Assembly: GCF_901000735.1 (NCBI RefSeq)
Contig: NC_081544.1
Span: 20,659,410 to 20,723,409, forward strand
Direction of reading: 5' to 3'
From: Corylus avellana
Taxonomy: Eukaryota > Streptophyta > Magnoliopsida > Fagales > Betulaceae
Length of the DNA stretch: 64,000 nt
A program made the position numbers and the translations under genes. Within the stretch, counting starts at the first letter, position 1. Each line of letters starts with the position of its first letter. Below, one piece after another: positions 33,547 through 45,510 of the stretch. The notes under the pieces are model-generated. The model did not search any database. It was given only the letters and a program-made list of their open reading frames with translations, and was not told the origin of the DNA.

Positions 33547-35929
33547 GATGGACATTGATGGACAACAAACAGGATCCCCAATAACTAGGGATCATGATCC
33601 GATATTGTGAGGAAAAAAGATTATATATATATATAATTCTGACTTTGGTTTTAATACTAGTTATTTAATTTATTCCACCAAGAATGAGAAACATTTTACA
33701 GGTGAACCAACAGGGTCTCTTTTAGATATATATGTGAGAAGGGTCGATCTGGCACAAAGTATAAATTTAATGGGATTCATGAGCAGGCTGCAACTGGGGC
33801 AGGAGAACAAATGGGTGAGGACTGAGGCGGCATTAATATGGTAAAGTTGCGTAAGCTAGTTCCTCTGCAGCGGCATTGGTGGAATAAAAAGTTGCTTAGG
33901 CTAAAAGGAGAGTCACATTTAATATGCTACTGCTATCATTGGTCCATCACGTAGGAAAGAATTCTAGCACACACCCACCAATTTTTATTCTAAAGTTTGT
34001 TGAATAATATCTATCTCTCTGTGCAAGTGTAAAAGCAATTTTCTTGGAGTGATATGCAATGGGGTTTTTTTTATTCACTGTATTTGCAATGTTTTTGCAA
34101 AGGGAAATCTTTGTTCTGTTTAGTTGTCAAGCTGATGTGTGTGGTTCTAGTGTACGTATTGATCCCTTTGACAGAAAAGAAATTTTAGAATTTTTCAAGA
34201 CAAATCATATGCTGTTTGACTCTTATCTTCATGGTTTCCAGCCTTCTCTCTCAGATAAATGACTTGTTGGGCTGTAGGATTTCTTAAAGAATGTCCACAA
34301 TAGTATTTAAGCTTATTTTGCTCTATTTATCTGTTGATGTTTGTTGTTCCTTTTGTTAGAGCATATAAAAGAATAGCCAAGTTTTTAATAATAGTCAAGT
34401 CCAACTATTATGAGCGTATTTTTTTGTCTCTAGCTTGTATGAATTTAGCTTTTTTTCATCTAGTGTGAACAGTAAATTAACTATTCACTATTCACACTAT
34501 AACTTCAGTTTATTATTTTTTGCCTTTAACTTTCTTTCTTGTACTCTCATTCTTTTTCTTTCACATTCTCTCCCACCCAAAATAATATTTAAAGAAAATA
34601 AATAGTAAAATAGAAAATATGTTGGAGTATGTATAAAAAAAAATGAGAAAATAAAAATTTGTATTTTTTCAGTCGCTAAAATGAGGATTTAGGCATACTC
34701 TTGTAGCTTGTGTTTTGCGTCGGAGCGCATTGGTTGGTCTAACACCACAGGTCAAGAGGGCTAAGTTTGTTAACTTAAAAGTCTTAGAAGCCAAAATAAA
34801 GAAGAAAAGAAAACTCAATTCAAAATAAAAACGTAAAATTTAATATGAAAATAAATTGGGTTATAAGGTAATTAGACCTATAATTATGAAAACAAAGGAA
34901 AAAGGATGCAAAATAACTTGAAATTTTTTAGAATCAAGTGCCGCATTTGAACAACTTATAACAATACTTATTAGGACGAGAAAAGTCATTTGAATGTGTC
35001 ATGTATGACGCCACATCGAAAAGATTTGAATCTACTATTCGAACAACCCGAGCAACTTTAGAGCAAAACATGTTAAGATATGGAAAGTCATTTGAATGCC
35101 ATCCAAACGTGCCATGCAGCGGAATAGAATAGAACCTTATTTGCACAATAGTCAAATATTCTTCCATGTGATTCTCCAATGGATTTCTTCTTTCTCCCAG
35201 CGGTAGAATACACTACCAGAAATTACTGAAGTAATATTCACGGAACCCACAATCTAAGAGCACAATAAAAAATACTAAGAGAAAGTTGTTTTATATTATT
35301 TATATGATTGTTCTTTCAATCCATCCAATATAAGGCTATTTATAGAGTCACCCATTTTGATGAGGAGGGAGCAATATTGGAGTAGCATCCCAAAAGTTAC
35401 TAAATTGAAATACTAATTGACATGCATAACACCTGTTAGATATAACTAATAGGCATAATGCCTGTCAGTTATCAGCTTACAAGTCAAGTGTTGTATCGCC
35501 TGGCTTGCATGCAAAGGGCTCGCCCATGTTGACACCCCTCTAATTTCAACAGTAGCCACGTAGGATGCCACATCTTGAATGAAATAAATCTATTGTTTGA
35601 ATGAGACAAATATTGTTTGAACGAGGACGTCCTACATGAGAATAAAATGCATCCAAAACAAAAAGCAACAAGATTTAAAGCCAAAAACTCTTAAGGCTTG
35701 CAATTGGTTGCTACTTTGAAAACGTTGGTTTTTGTTTTCAAAACAGCAAAACATGTTTCATCCCGTCATAAGAGTTTGGGTGGTTGTTTTGCGAACCAGA
35801 ACAAGTAAAAACACAAAATATCGAACATAAAAAGATGTTTAAGAAAATGTTTGATGTAAGCCTTGTTTTTATTTTTAAGAATTCCAGTAGTTGGATATAT
35901 ATATTTATTGATTACGAAGATGCTTGATC
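33547..35929. other. Spacer with LTR-like remnant
   Basis: 34930-35700 on the minus strand looks like a decayed LTR: an actctataaatagc TATA-like word near 35345 and an AT/GC mix unlike the flanks. An unrecognised 67-codon frame (34059-34262, plus) has a hydrophobic start but no family resemblance; I do not call it a gene. A MITE-like foldback may lie at about 34290-34700. Confidence 0.4.
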
Positions 35930-38035
35930 TGTGGATACAATATCATGCATACAAGTTGGGAACTCATCTCTTCACAGCTTGTCCTCCCGTAATGAGAGAG
36001 CTAACTTAGCTAGTCTATGAGCCGCCATAATAGCCTCGCGGTTTACATGATTCACCATGCATTCCTAGAACCATCGAAGCGAGTGTTTCGCATCCCCCCC
36101 CCCTGCGAAGAGCTTGGACAATCTCAAGCGCATCTCCCACCATGATGATTTTCCGTAAACCCAATGCTACACTAAGCTCTACCCCTTTCCATGCTGCTAA
36201 CGCTTTGGTGGTGATAGGGTCTTGAACATAGGCCTTGGTCTCACATAGCATTGAAACCACACCTCTTCCATGGTCCCTCACAATGATCTCAATCCCAATT
36301 CTCTTCCCTTTATGGTCTACAGAAGCATCCCAATTGACTTTGATGAATCTCGAAGATGGTTTCTGCCAGGGTTCTATGACTGACCTCCTGGGAGCTGGCC
36401 ATTGGTTATTTACTTTCCATTTGGCCTTGGAGTAAGACTCCATTTGTTCCATAGAAGTATGAAGAAGAGCTGTTGGGCTAGTACACTTCCCACCCAAGAC
36501 TGTTGCATTCCTCTTGTGCCATACCTGCCTTGCTACGATAGCCACCATTTGCATCTCCTCTACACTAGCTCGTTCCATCAGTTTCTTCATGATACTCATG
36601 AAGTCGTTTTCATCGCTAGTGCTTTTGTATATCTTAGGAGGGCATTCAGTCCATAGGTCTTGAGCTGATGGGTAGCTCCAAAAGATGTGCCCTACTGTCT
36701 CTATCTCCAAGCTACAAATCGGACACAGGGGACCAGGTGTAATGTGCTTCTTGAACAGTTTCTCTTTTGTGGGTAAAATATCACTACATGCCTTCCACAT
36801 GAATATTTTGACTACTCTCGAAACTCCAATATTCCATATAGCCTTCCACATAATTTTGTTGATATCCCTATTGGAGCAGCTACTATTGTCAACTTCAAAG
36901 CGCTCCTTGGCTATATGGTATGCACTCTGTACCGTGTATTCTCCATTTTTATTGCTAGCCCAGACCAATCTATCCTCCCCTCTATGAGGGCATACCGCCA
37001 TGCTACATATGAGGCCCGCTTCCTCGGCCGAGAAGACTTCATGGACTAGTGTTGTGTTCCACCAGCTAGTTTCCTTATCCAGCAGTTCATTCACTGTGGC
37101 ATCTCGCTTGAGAATTCTTAACAGGGATTGGATGAAACCTGCAGTTGTCGTGGGAACCAACATGTCTGTCCAAATAAGAATTTTGCTTTCATCTCCAACC
37201 CTCCATACCAGCCCTTCAACAAGTAGCCTTCTTGCATTCCAAATACTCCCCCACATGTAGGTTGGCTGTCTTTCTAGATTTCCTTCCAGAAAGGTGTTGT
37301 GAGGATAATGTTTTTTCTTTAAGAATTTTTGAAACTAGACCATTCTGATTTTGGAGTAACCGCTAGCCTTGTTTTGCTAAGAGGGCCATATTAAACCACT
37401 CCAAGTCTCTGTTGCCCAGTCCCTCCCCTTTCCTTTGCCCACCCAAGTTTGGTCCAACTCATCCATTCAATTCAGCTATCATCTTGTTTGTGCCCCTACC
37501 AAAATTTTGATATCATGGAATTGATGTCCCTACAAATAGTCTTTGGTAGTTGGAACACATTCATAGTGTATGTGGGGATAGCCTGAATAATCGCCTTCAA
37601 TAGCACCTCCTTGCCTGCTTGGGACAAAAAAATTTTCTTCCACCAATTCATTTGCTCCCATATCCTCCCTTTAATTCCTGTGAATGTGCTTACTCGGGAT
37701 TTGCCTATTAGAGCCGGCAAACCCAACTACTTTTCATAGCGTTTGGTAGCATTCACCTCGACTATTGAGACAATGAATTGTTTGGCCTCTGCTTTGGTAT
37801 TCCTGCTAAAGAAAATTAATGTTTTGTCTCGATTTAATTTCTGCCCTGATGCCTTCTCATATTTGTCAAGTATTGCCTAAACATTGGCTCATTCCGAAAT
37901 GCTAGACCTACAAAACAACAAACTATCATCTGCAAAAAATAGGTGATTTAGTTTTGTCGCACCTCTAGCAATGGGTAGGCCTGTAATTCTTTCCTCATGC
38001 TCCCCCTTGTTCACGAATAAAGTTATCAATTTTAT
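35930..38035 (-). mobile_element. Decayed LINE: RT C-terminus, zinc region, RNase H
   Basis: On the minus strand, from 38035 down: an RT palm remnant with LFFADDS (about 37922-37945), RT thumb sequence WEQMNWWKKIFLSQAGKE (about 37600-37660), then a long open frame 37256-36015 with FMWKACSDILPTKEKLF, CPICSLEIETVGHIFW (zinc-binding) and an RNase H domain with KVNWDASVD and MVGDALEIVQ. Near 36094-36103 a C-run coincides with a frameshift; the normal ending HVNREAIMAAHRLAKLA continues in another frame to about 35960. Stops upstream of 37726 also break it. EN and the N-terminal RT are missing. Confidence 0.87.
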
Positions 38036-38573
38036 TATCATTTAAGTTTTGTTTTTTGTTTTTTGTTTTTTTTTTAATTTCAAAAAATTATAAGACAAGC
38101 CAATCGTGTACTCAACTAGGGGCTACTGCTCATCTAGGGGCTTCATGAGCTGAGCTTGAACACGTGTTAAAGACTTGGCTCAAGTTCGTTATGCGTTCAA
38201 GTTGTTGAGCCGAGTTTGGAATCCCAATACTCGGCTCGGCCCGACTCAATTATATTTCTACTGTTGTAATGATTTATTGAAGTAGAATTGTTTTTTGGAA
38301 GGGATTGGATTGAACTGTGATTTTTATTTTTATTTTTTATTTTTTGTCACTACTAATAAAATTACCAAAATCCTAGAATTTCATTTTCCAAAATAAAAAT
38401 AAATTCTCCTACTTGCCGGCTACTGTCAAGAATGCATCTTTTCTTCATGTCCACTTCTTTTGTGTGTTAGGGTATGCCAACGAATTTAGGGTGCGTACCC
38501 TAAAGAAATGAAGCTTAAATGCATACGTACAACTCATTTTTCTAGAAAGAGCTTCTTATTACTTCACGTCTAA

Positions 38574-38788
38574 GAGCTTGTTTGGGATTGCGTTTGAGAA
38601 ATAGAGCTTTTGGGCAAAAGCTTCATTTTTAAGCTTTTGCCAAAAGTGTTTTTTTGACAATTTTTAGGCTTTTTGGACCCTTAAAAGCACTTTTAATTTT
38701 TTTACCAAACGGGTACTTTTTCTTCAAATAGACTTTTTAAGTGTTAAAAGTATTTTTAGGCTCCTCAAACGCAATCTCAAACAGGCCC
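38574..38788. mobile_element. MITE with TAA target duplication
   Basis: The left end gagcttgtttgggattgcgt and the complement of the right end gggcctgtttgagattgcgt pair at 17 of 20 positions, followed by ttgag in both. TAA flanks both sides (38571-38573 and 38789-38791), as in Tourist/Harbinger elements. The interior holds an aagcttttgccaaaag palindrome. Non-coding, 215 bp. Confidence 0.78.
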
Positions 38789-38789
38789 T

Positions 38790-39553
38790 AAGAGCATTAG
38801 CAGCAGCTCCTCTATATGTAGTTTGTTCCTTAAATTTAGAAAAAATGTCAAAAAGTCATAAAAAAATCACCCACAGTAGAGTCCCTAAATCTGCCATAAT
38901 CATGAGGACCAATACGATGGAACCCAATGTATAGGGTTCCACTATAGCGATCCAATACATTATTATAATTAGAAAAATTCTCTCTCTCCTCTCCCACCTA
39001 AGTTTTGACGCATCCTTCTTCTCCTCCTTGCTTTTCTTCTTTGTTCCATGCTTCAAGCAAATAGATTTCTCCTTCTTGCATAGCCCCATCCTTGGAAAAT
39101 CTTTGGTGACATTTCCAACTTCCCACTATTATGCCCACACAACCACACGGCCCACACCAACATATCTTTCTTCTACAAAATCATAGAAATCTCCTTCATT
39201 CAAAAATGGGTTTCTGCCACACCTTTAAAAATGGGTATCTACCATACCTTCACGTGGTATGTTTCATTCATAAATGAGATTTTGCATAATCATCGAAATA
39301 TCCTTCATTCATAAATCATCAAAATCCTTCTTCTACCACTGAAACACCTTCAAAACAACGTTTCTGGCTAGCATAGACGAGAGAGAAAAAGCAAAAGAGT
39401 TTCAAGGAAAAAAAAATTGAAGTAAAAATAATATTTTAATGATATAGGAAAATATTAAGGGAATCTGTTTTGAAGCGTATTTGGATGGGGAATAAAAAAT
39501 TAATTTGGATCCTTAAACTGAGAAAAAATGGTTGGATAGCTACTAAGAATGCT
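38790..39553. mobile_element. Probable second MITE abutting the first
   Basis: The left end agagcattagcagcagctcc and the inverted right end agagcattcttagtagctat are partly complementary. The boundaries share the TAA of the preceding element, suggesting insertion at its target site. The interior is non-coding; a 77-codon minus-strand frame (38856-39089) has no family resemblance. Moderate support only. Confidence 0.45.
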
Positions 39554-40008
39554 CTAGGCGTTTTGGACAACAGTGTCTGCCATTTTCGTAATTTGCTTTA
39601 TAATACAAACAATTAGAAGCAAGAGGTATTTCAAAAACTGATTTGTAGCCGCTCCAATATTGTCTAATAGAATATGGGCCTCCACAAACCAATCGGATTC
39701 CTTTATATGTAACTGGCCGTGGCGTAATCAATAATTGAAGAAAACAAAAACAACCAATGAACATTTCCTAGTTAGTTAATGCCAACCCTTTGTCTGTTCC
39801 CATCAGAAAACTCAGTTGCGAGTTGGCTGTAAGTGTGTAAATGAATTACCTAAACTTTTTCAATTGTAATAGTTTTAGTTCAATTAGTTATTTTTGTTCC
39901 TTGTACAATTGAAGTTAGTTGAAGTTAGTTGTTAGAATTTGTTATGCTTATAGCTGAGTATATAAACAGTTTTGTTTCATTATTGTAATAAAGTTGATTA
40001 TACAGAGA

Positions 40009-41021
40009 TTCGAGAAACCCTAAGCCTTGTGAAACCCTAAGCCCCCCTCCAGAGCCCCGCCGCCTCAGGGGAGGAGGGATGCCCGTTGCCTGCATCCCTC
40101 CTCCCTTTCTTGGTTCCTGATTTTTGTTTTAGGTTTGTTTCTGTCTTTGGTGTTTTCTGTTCTGGTGTGCTTGTGTTCTCTCTCGGTGGGTATTGCTTTT
40201 GGGGGTTTTCACTCAAACTCTCCCACTCTCTATTTGTTTGTGTGTGCCGCCGATCTCCTCCGCCCTCGTTTCGCTGCTCACCGCTTGCTGTCGGGTCTTT
40301 TCACGCGCCCTTCCCGCACCAAGCTTTTTGTGCCACCTTCTGCGACAGTTTCCGGCCAGCTCGCGATCGGCCTCCTCCGGCTGCCGTGACCCGCTTTGAG
40401 TGTTTTTTGCATTTATTTTCCTGTTTTGTTGTTTTTCTGTTTTGTATTTCCTTTTAAGTTTCCTTGTATTTGGTTCTATTTGTTGTAATTTCTTTTCCTG
40501 CATTAGTTTTATTGTTCCCTTTATTTTCCTGTATAGTTTTATTTATGCTTGTAATAAGGCCTTCTCCTCCTGCTTTGTTGCGCCCGGTTGCTGCCCGATA
40601 TTACTGGTCCAAACCTTTGGGTTGTGGATGTGAAATTTATCCTGGCTTTCGAGTCGAGGAGGATGAGTATCGGCTTGTAAGTTTTGCTCTCAAAGCTGAT
40701 GAATAAGTATCAGTTTGGGGGTTTTGCTCTCAAGGCCGAGAAATAAGTATCGGCTTGGAGGTTTTGCTCTCAAGGCCAAGGAATAAGCGGTACCTATGCA
40801 TTAGATGGTGTCTGTTTGATGCAGATCTAAGTTTTCAACCTGATATTTAGTCATAGGTTAGCGGATGCTGTGTTTTAGTTGATTTGGTCTGTTGTTGATG
40901 ACTGTATCTTTAGCTTCGGCTATGATTTACTTCAGAGCCTTTTGCTCTGTTTGTAAGAGCTTTAGGCTCGCAACTTTTATCAATGAATGAGTATGATATG
41001 TTTCAAAAAAAAAAAAAAAAA
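40009..41021 (+). mobile_element. Unclassified 1-kb poly(A) retroposon inside the copia LTR
   Basis: The 16-base target string gttgattatacagaga stands on both sides (39993-40008 and 41022-41037), and the insert ends in about 17 A (41005-41021). The 3' LTR shows the uninterrupted site. The insert has a GC-rich 5' half (ccctaagcc repeated, then ccgccgcctcaggggaggag) and a 3' half with three 40-base tandem units and a tatcaatgaatg tail. No RT or other conserved protein was found; a 123-codon frame (40086-40457) lacks resemblance. It is a non-autonomous LINE/SINE-like retroposon or a retroposed transcript. Confidence 0.9.
40667..40786 (+). repeat. 40-bp tandem repeat, three units, within the retroposon
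   Basis: Units start at 40667, 40707 and 40747, each gtatc-g-ttg followed by ggttttgctctcaaggcc (first unit agttttgctctcaaagct) and ending gaata-a. The word ttttgctct recurs at about 40940. Unit similarity is high but not perfect. Confidence 0.92.
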
Positions 41022-41168
41022 GTTGATTATACAGAGAATAAGAACTTTGATCCTCTCTTCTTCTCTCAACCTATTTCAATCTCTCTGCATTTCTTCTTGT
41101 TCTTCTACTCGTCTTCTTCTTCTTCCTTCTTCTTTCCATTCCTCTGTTATAGATTTCAAAGCTTAACA

Positions 41169-41180
41169 TGGTATCAGAGC
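41169..41180 (+). promoter_or_regulatory. Copia primer-binding site (initiator tRNA-Met)
   Basis: tggtatcagagc directly follows the LTR end and is complementary to the 3' end of plant initiator tRNA-Met, the usual primer for copia reverse transcription. Confidence 0.93.
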
Positions 41181-41193
41181 CAATCATAACTTT

Positions 41194-42418
41194 GTGATTC
41201 TTCTGTATTTCTTGTTTCTCTTTAATGGCAAACAACATTCCATCTTCTTTTGCTCCAATTTTCCAGCTTCAATGGTAGAAAATCATCCAAACACCCTTCC
41301 AAACCCTTTGACAGATAATCTTCCAAATACTTTGGCAGAAAATCTTCCAAGTAGCTTCCCAAATCCTTTAGCTGACAACCTTCCAAACAACTTTCCAAAT
41401 CCTTTTGCAAACACTCATCCAATTGATCCATCTAGTCTGCTTTCTCTCCACAGTGGTGACAATCCAGGAATCTTGTTGGTTGGTCAACCATTGACAGAAA
41501 AAAAAAAACTACAAAACCTAGAGCTACTCAATGCTTGTTGCTTTGAGTGCCAAGAACAAGATGTGTTTCATTGATGGTTCTCTGCCTAAACCATCAGTGT
41601 TTGATAGTTATTACAATGTGTGGGTTTGTTGTAATGATCTTGTTGTTTTATGGATTCTCAATTCGATTTCAAAGGAGATTTATCCTACTGTCATCTACAT
41701 CACATCATTTAAAAATATGTGGCCGGATCTTAAGGATCAATATTCACAAAGGAATGGCCCTCAAGTCTTCCAACTGCAAAAGGCCATCTCAGTGGTTGCT
41801 TAGGAGAATTCCTGTGTAAGTCAGTATTTCACTCGCATCAAAACTTTTTGGGAAGAACTCAATAATTACAGGCCCATTTTTATATGCAATTGTTATCATT
41901 GTGGTCGTATGCAGTCCATTCTTGAGCTCTATAGCCAAAAATGTGTCTTACAATTTTTGATGGGTTTAAATGACTCTTTTTCTGCTGTTAGAGCTCAAAT
42001 TTTGCTAACAAATCCCCTTCCCTCCATTAACAAAGTATTTTCTCTTATTATTCAAGAGAAAATACAAAGGGAAATTTATGTGAGTTTCCTTAGCCATGAT
42101 ACATCTTTTGCACTCATGGCTAAATCATTCATGACTACACCTACTACCCCTTCCATAGTCCCTCATGAACCTACTGCATTCATGACCAAAACCACACTAG
42201 GGTCTAGGTTTGTTAAGCAGAATTATAGGAAAGATCGTCCTATATGTTCTCATTATGGAGTAGCTGGCCATACTGTTGAAAAATGCTACAAATTTCATGG
42301 CTATCCACCTAGATTCAAGTTCACACGAAGTAAGCCCATTCAATCTGTTCAACAGTCAGCAAATCAAATGCAAGAAACTTATTTGACTAAGTTCCACCAG
42401 TTGAACAATCCTCCTTAG
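41194..42418 (+). pseudogene. Copia gag, broken
   Basis: The first open segment (41194-41574) has an Asn-Pro-rich N-terminus with repeated NLPN/FPNPL words. A frameshift near 41530 moves the reading to KPSVFDSYYNVWVCCNDLV, then a TAG near 41801 and further shifts. The last segment (41909-42418) carries the zinc knuckle CSHYGVAGHTVEKCYKFHGY, where the second Cys of the usual CCHC is Tyr, so zinc binding is probably lost. Copia capsid proteins package the RNA; this one cannot be made intact. Confidence 0.87.
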
Positions 42419-42424
42419 TGAACA

Positions 42425-44036
42425 ATGATTCCTGAGCAGTGTCAACATTTCATCGAATTGCTGAAACAATACCCAATCCAATCATCCCAATCTTCTGCTG
42501 CATATTCAATTGCTAGCACATCAAGTCATTTCCAAAATCTTAATCCTAAATACTCAGTTTTTCCTGCTTCTTTTGTTAATATTGTACAACAACTAAAACA
42601 AAAAACTAATTCTTGGATTATAGACACTGGTGCAACTGATCACATGATCAGTTGCTCATCTCTTTTCATTTCCATTACTGTTATAGTTTCAACACATGTG
42701 AAATTACCTAATGGTTCTATAACATTTGTCAGACACATAAGCATTGTCCCACTTTAAGACAATCTTACATTGATTGGAGTGTTGTGTGTCCGATGTTTTA
42801 CCTTCAATCTAATTTTTGCTAGCAAGCTCATTAAAAATCTGAGATATTGCTTTATATAGAATTTTTACCATTGGAGAATGATTGGGGTGGGTAAAGGAAG
42901 AAGTTGGTTTGTTTTACTTGCTGCAAGAGAACAATGTTTCTGCTCAAGCAGTATTCATTCCTTCCTTTCAACAACATGCATCGTCTAATTCCATCAAACA
43001 GCCATCACAGTATATTTGGCACTATAGACTAGGGCACCCTTCAATTTCTAGAATAAGGTTGCTACATGAATATGTTCTTGAAATCTCATGTAAACCAGAT
43101 AGCATTTGTCTAATCTGTCCGATATCAAAACAACATAAGCTGCCATTTCCCATTAGTAATTACGTATCTCAATCACCGGCTGATCTCATTTATTGTGATA
43201 TTTGGGGTCCTCTGGCCACCAAGTCAATAAATAGTTATGTTTTCTTTCTAACAATTGTGGATGATTATTCAAGGTTTACTTGGGTTCTTTTGATGCAACA
43301 CAAGTCACAAACTAATTCCGTTATCAAATCTTTCTTTCAACTTGTACAAACTCAGCTTAAAACTAAAATCAAGTGTCTCAGATCAGATAATGGTCCTTAA
43401 TTTCAAATGAAATATTATTTTTCTGATCAAGGCACCATCCATCAATTTCGTTTTGTAGAAACCCCACAACAAAATACCATAGTTGAGAGAAAACACCAAC
43501 ATCTTCTAAATGTTGCAAGAGCTTTACGTTTCCAGTCACACATTCCCTTAATTTTTTGGGCAGATTGCATACTCACCGCCACTCACATCATAAACAAAAT
43601 ACCTACACCCCTTCTTTCAAACAAATCACCACATGAGCTGTTATATTCTGCCATACCATTATACTCTCATCTTAAAGTCTTTGGTTGCATAGCTTATGTA
43701 TCAACTTTGTCTAGAAATAGAACAAAGTTTGATCCAAGAGCCATTCCATGTATTTTCATTGGATATCCATATGGCCTGAAAGGCTTTAAATTTTTTAGTC
43801 TTCATACTCATTCTATCATCATTTCCAGACATGCTATCTTTCATGAAACCATCATTCCATATGCTTCTCAATTGGGCCATTCATCATCCACAATTCATGA
43901 TGAAAATATTCCTTCATCCATTCCTTTTCCAGTTTCTGATATATCTAATATATCAGGTTTTCCTTATAATCCAATAGTGTCAATACCATGTCCTATTCCT
44001 CAACCACAACCAACCATATCACCTTCTCAATCATAG
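42425..44036 (+). pseudogene. Copia protease and integrase, broken
   Basis: The protease active site WIIDTGATDHM is at about 42613-42645. A stop near 42756 and frame changes follow. The integrase segment (42882-43400) has the H-H zinc region (HYRLGHPS; ICLICPISKQHKLPFP), then CDIWGPL and DDYSRFTWV; a TAA at 43398-43400 interrupts at RSDNGP. The frame resumes at 43407 with [14 protein letters not shown], containing the third acidic residue. The acidic triad is thus present but on separate frames. Confidence 0.88.
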
Positions 44037-44189
44037 CCAACCAAATCATCTTCTTATGAACCTAATACTTCATTTGGTTCTAATTCTTCTTTTGAATCAA
44101 TGAATTCTAATCAATTGCTTTGTCCACCTTTTAGAAAATCCACTAGAGTCAAAACCAAACCTAGTTATTTGTAAGATTTTCATTGCCAA

Positions 44190-45502
44190 TTGGTTTCCTC
44201 TTCCCCACCCCCATCTTCTACAATGTCTAATAATTCAGGTAAATCTTATCCAGTGTCTTCTTTTGTTTCTTATGATAACCTGCCATCATCTCACAAACAC
44301 ATTTGCCTAACCATTTCATCCCACATTGAACCTAAGTTCTATCATCAAGCTGTCAAAGATGTACATTGGCATGAAGCTATACATACTGAAATCTCAGCAC
44401 TTGAAGCAAATCAGACTTGGATAGTTACTAAATTACCTTCAAACAAGCAAGCCATTGGGTGCAAATGGGAGTATAAGATAAAGCAAAAGTTTGATGGCAA
44501 TATTGAGAGGTACAAGGCTAGGTTGGTAGCCAAAGGGTACACTCAATGTGAATGGTTAGATTACGATGAACTTTTTTCATCTATAACCAAAATGACAATA
44601 GTGAGATGCTTCTTAGCCCTTGCAGTAGCTAAAGGTTGGATATTGCATCAATTGGATCTAAACAATGCATTCTTGCGTGGGGACTTAGATGAAGAAATCT
44701 ATATAACTATGCCTCCTAGTTTTGGCATTAAGTGGGAGAGAAAAGTTTGTAGGTTGTATGGTTTGAAGCAAGCCTTGTCACAATGGTTCTCCAAATTTTC
44801 TACAACTTTAATTGACCTTGGTTTTATCCAGCCCAAAGCTGATTATTCCTTATTCACAAGGCTCAAAGGTTCCTCTTACATTGCTCTTTTAGTCTATGTT
44901 GATGATGTAGCCATAGCTAGCAATGATCTAAAGGCAGTTTCTGATTTCATCATTCTTTTGAATGATAGGTTTCGTTTGAAAGACTTAGGACCTTTGAAAT
45001 ATTTTCTAGGACTTGAGGTTGCTAGATCCATAGAAGGAATTTCTATATGCCAAAGAAAATATGCCTTAGAGATTCTTGAAGATTCAGGTTTATTAGCTTC
45101 TAAACCTATTAATTTTCCAATTGAGCAAAATTTGAAATTATCAAAGGATGAAGGTCCTCTCCTATGAGATTCTACTTTCTATAGGAGATTACTTGACAGA
45201 CTCCTATACCTCACTATCACTAGATCTGATATAGCATACTTAGTGCAAATCTTAAGTCAATTTATGGATAAACCAAGACAAACACATTTAGATGTTGCCA
45301 CAAGGGTTTTGAGATATGTTAGAATTCTCCTACAGAAGGTCTAATGTTTCGAGCAAACTCAAATTTTCATATGAAGGCTTTTTCAGATTCAGATTGGGCA
45401 GGTTGTGTTCATACTCGAAGATCTGTTACTGGATTTTGTATATTCATTGGTGACTCACTGATCTCTTGGAAATCTAAGATGCGATAGACAATCTCAAGGT
45501 CC
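44190..45502 (+). pseudogene. Copia reverse transcriptase and start of RNase H, broken
   Basis: The open frame 44190-45167 holds the copia RT: ISALEANQTWIVTKLPSN, YKARLVAKGYTQ, HQLDLNNAFLRGDLDEEIY, YVDDVAIASNDLK and KDLGPLKYFLGLEV. The catalytic Asp residues (LD and YVDD) are intact. A TGA at 45165-45167 and a frameshift near 45335 follow; RNase H-like [15 protein letters not shown] (about 45397-45440) is read next, then a TAG at about 45486-45488. The hAT MITE at 45511 cuts the domain. Confidence 0.9.
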
Positions 45503-45510
45503 TCTGCTGT

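Larger units (their letters stand above)
39801..41168 (+). repeat. Copia 5' LTR, interrupted
   Basis: Begins catcagaaaactcag (3' LTR: tatcagacaactcaa) and ends gcttaaca (3' LTR: gcttgaca). Without the retroposon and one target copy it is about 339 bases against 306 in the 3' LTR. Many point differences and an indel near 39855-39935 show the element is not recent. Confidence 0.9.

Noticed and set aside
34059..34262. 67-codon frame with hydrophobic start
   Set aside because: Could be a small secreted peptide, but nothing else supports it: no family resemblance and the flanks are repeat-like.
40086..40457. 123-codon frame in the GC-rich part of the retroposon
   Set aside because: Strongly biased Phe/Cys/Ser composition from pyrimidine-rich DNA, overlapping open frames in other phases, and no recognisable domain.
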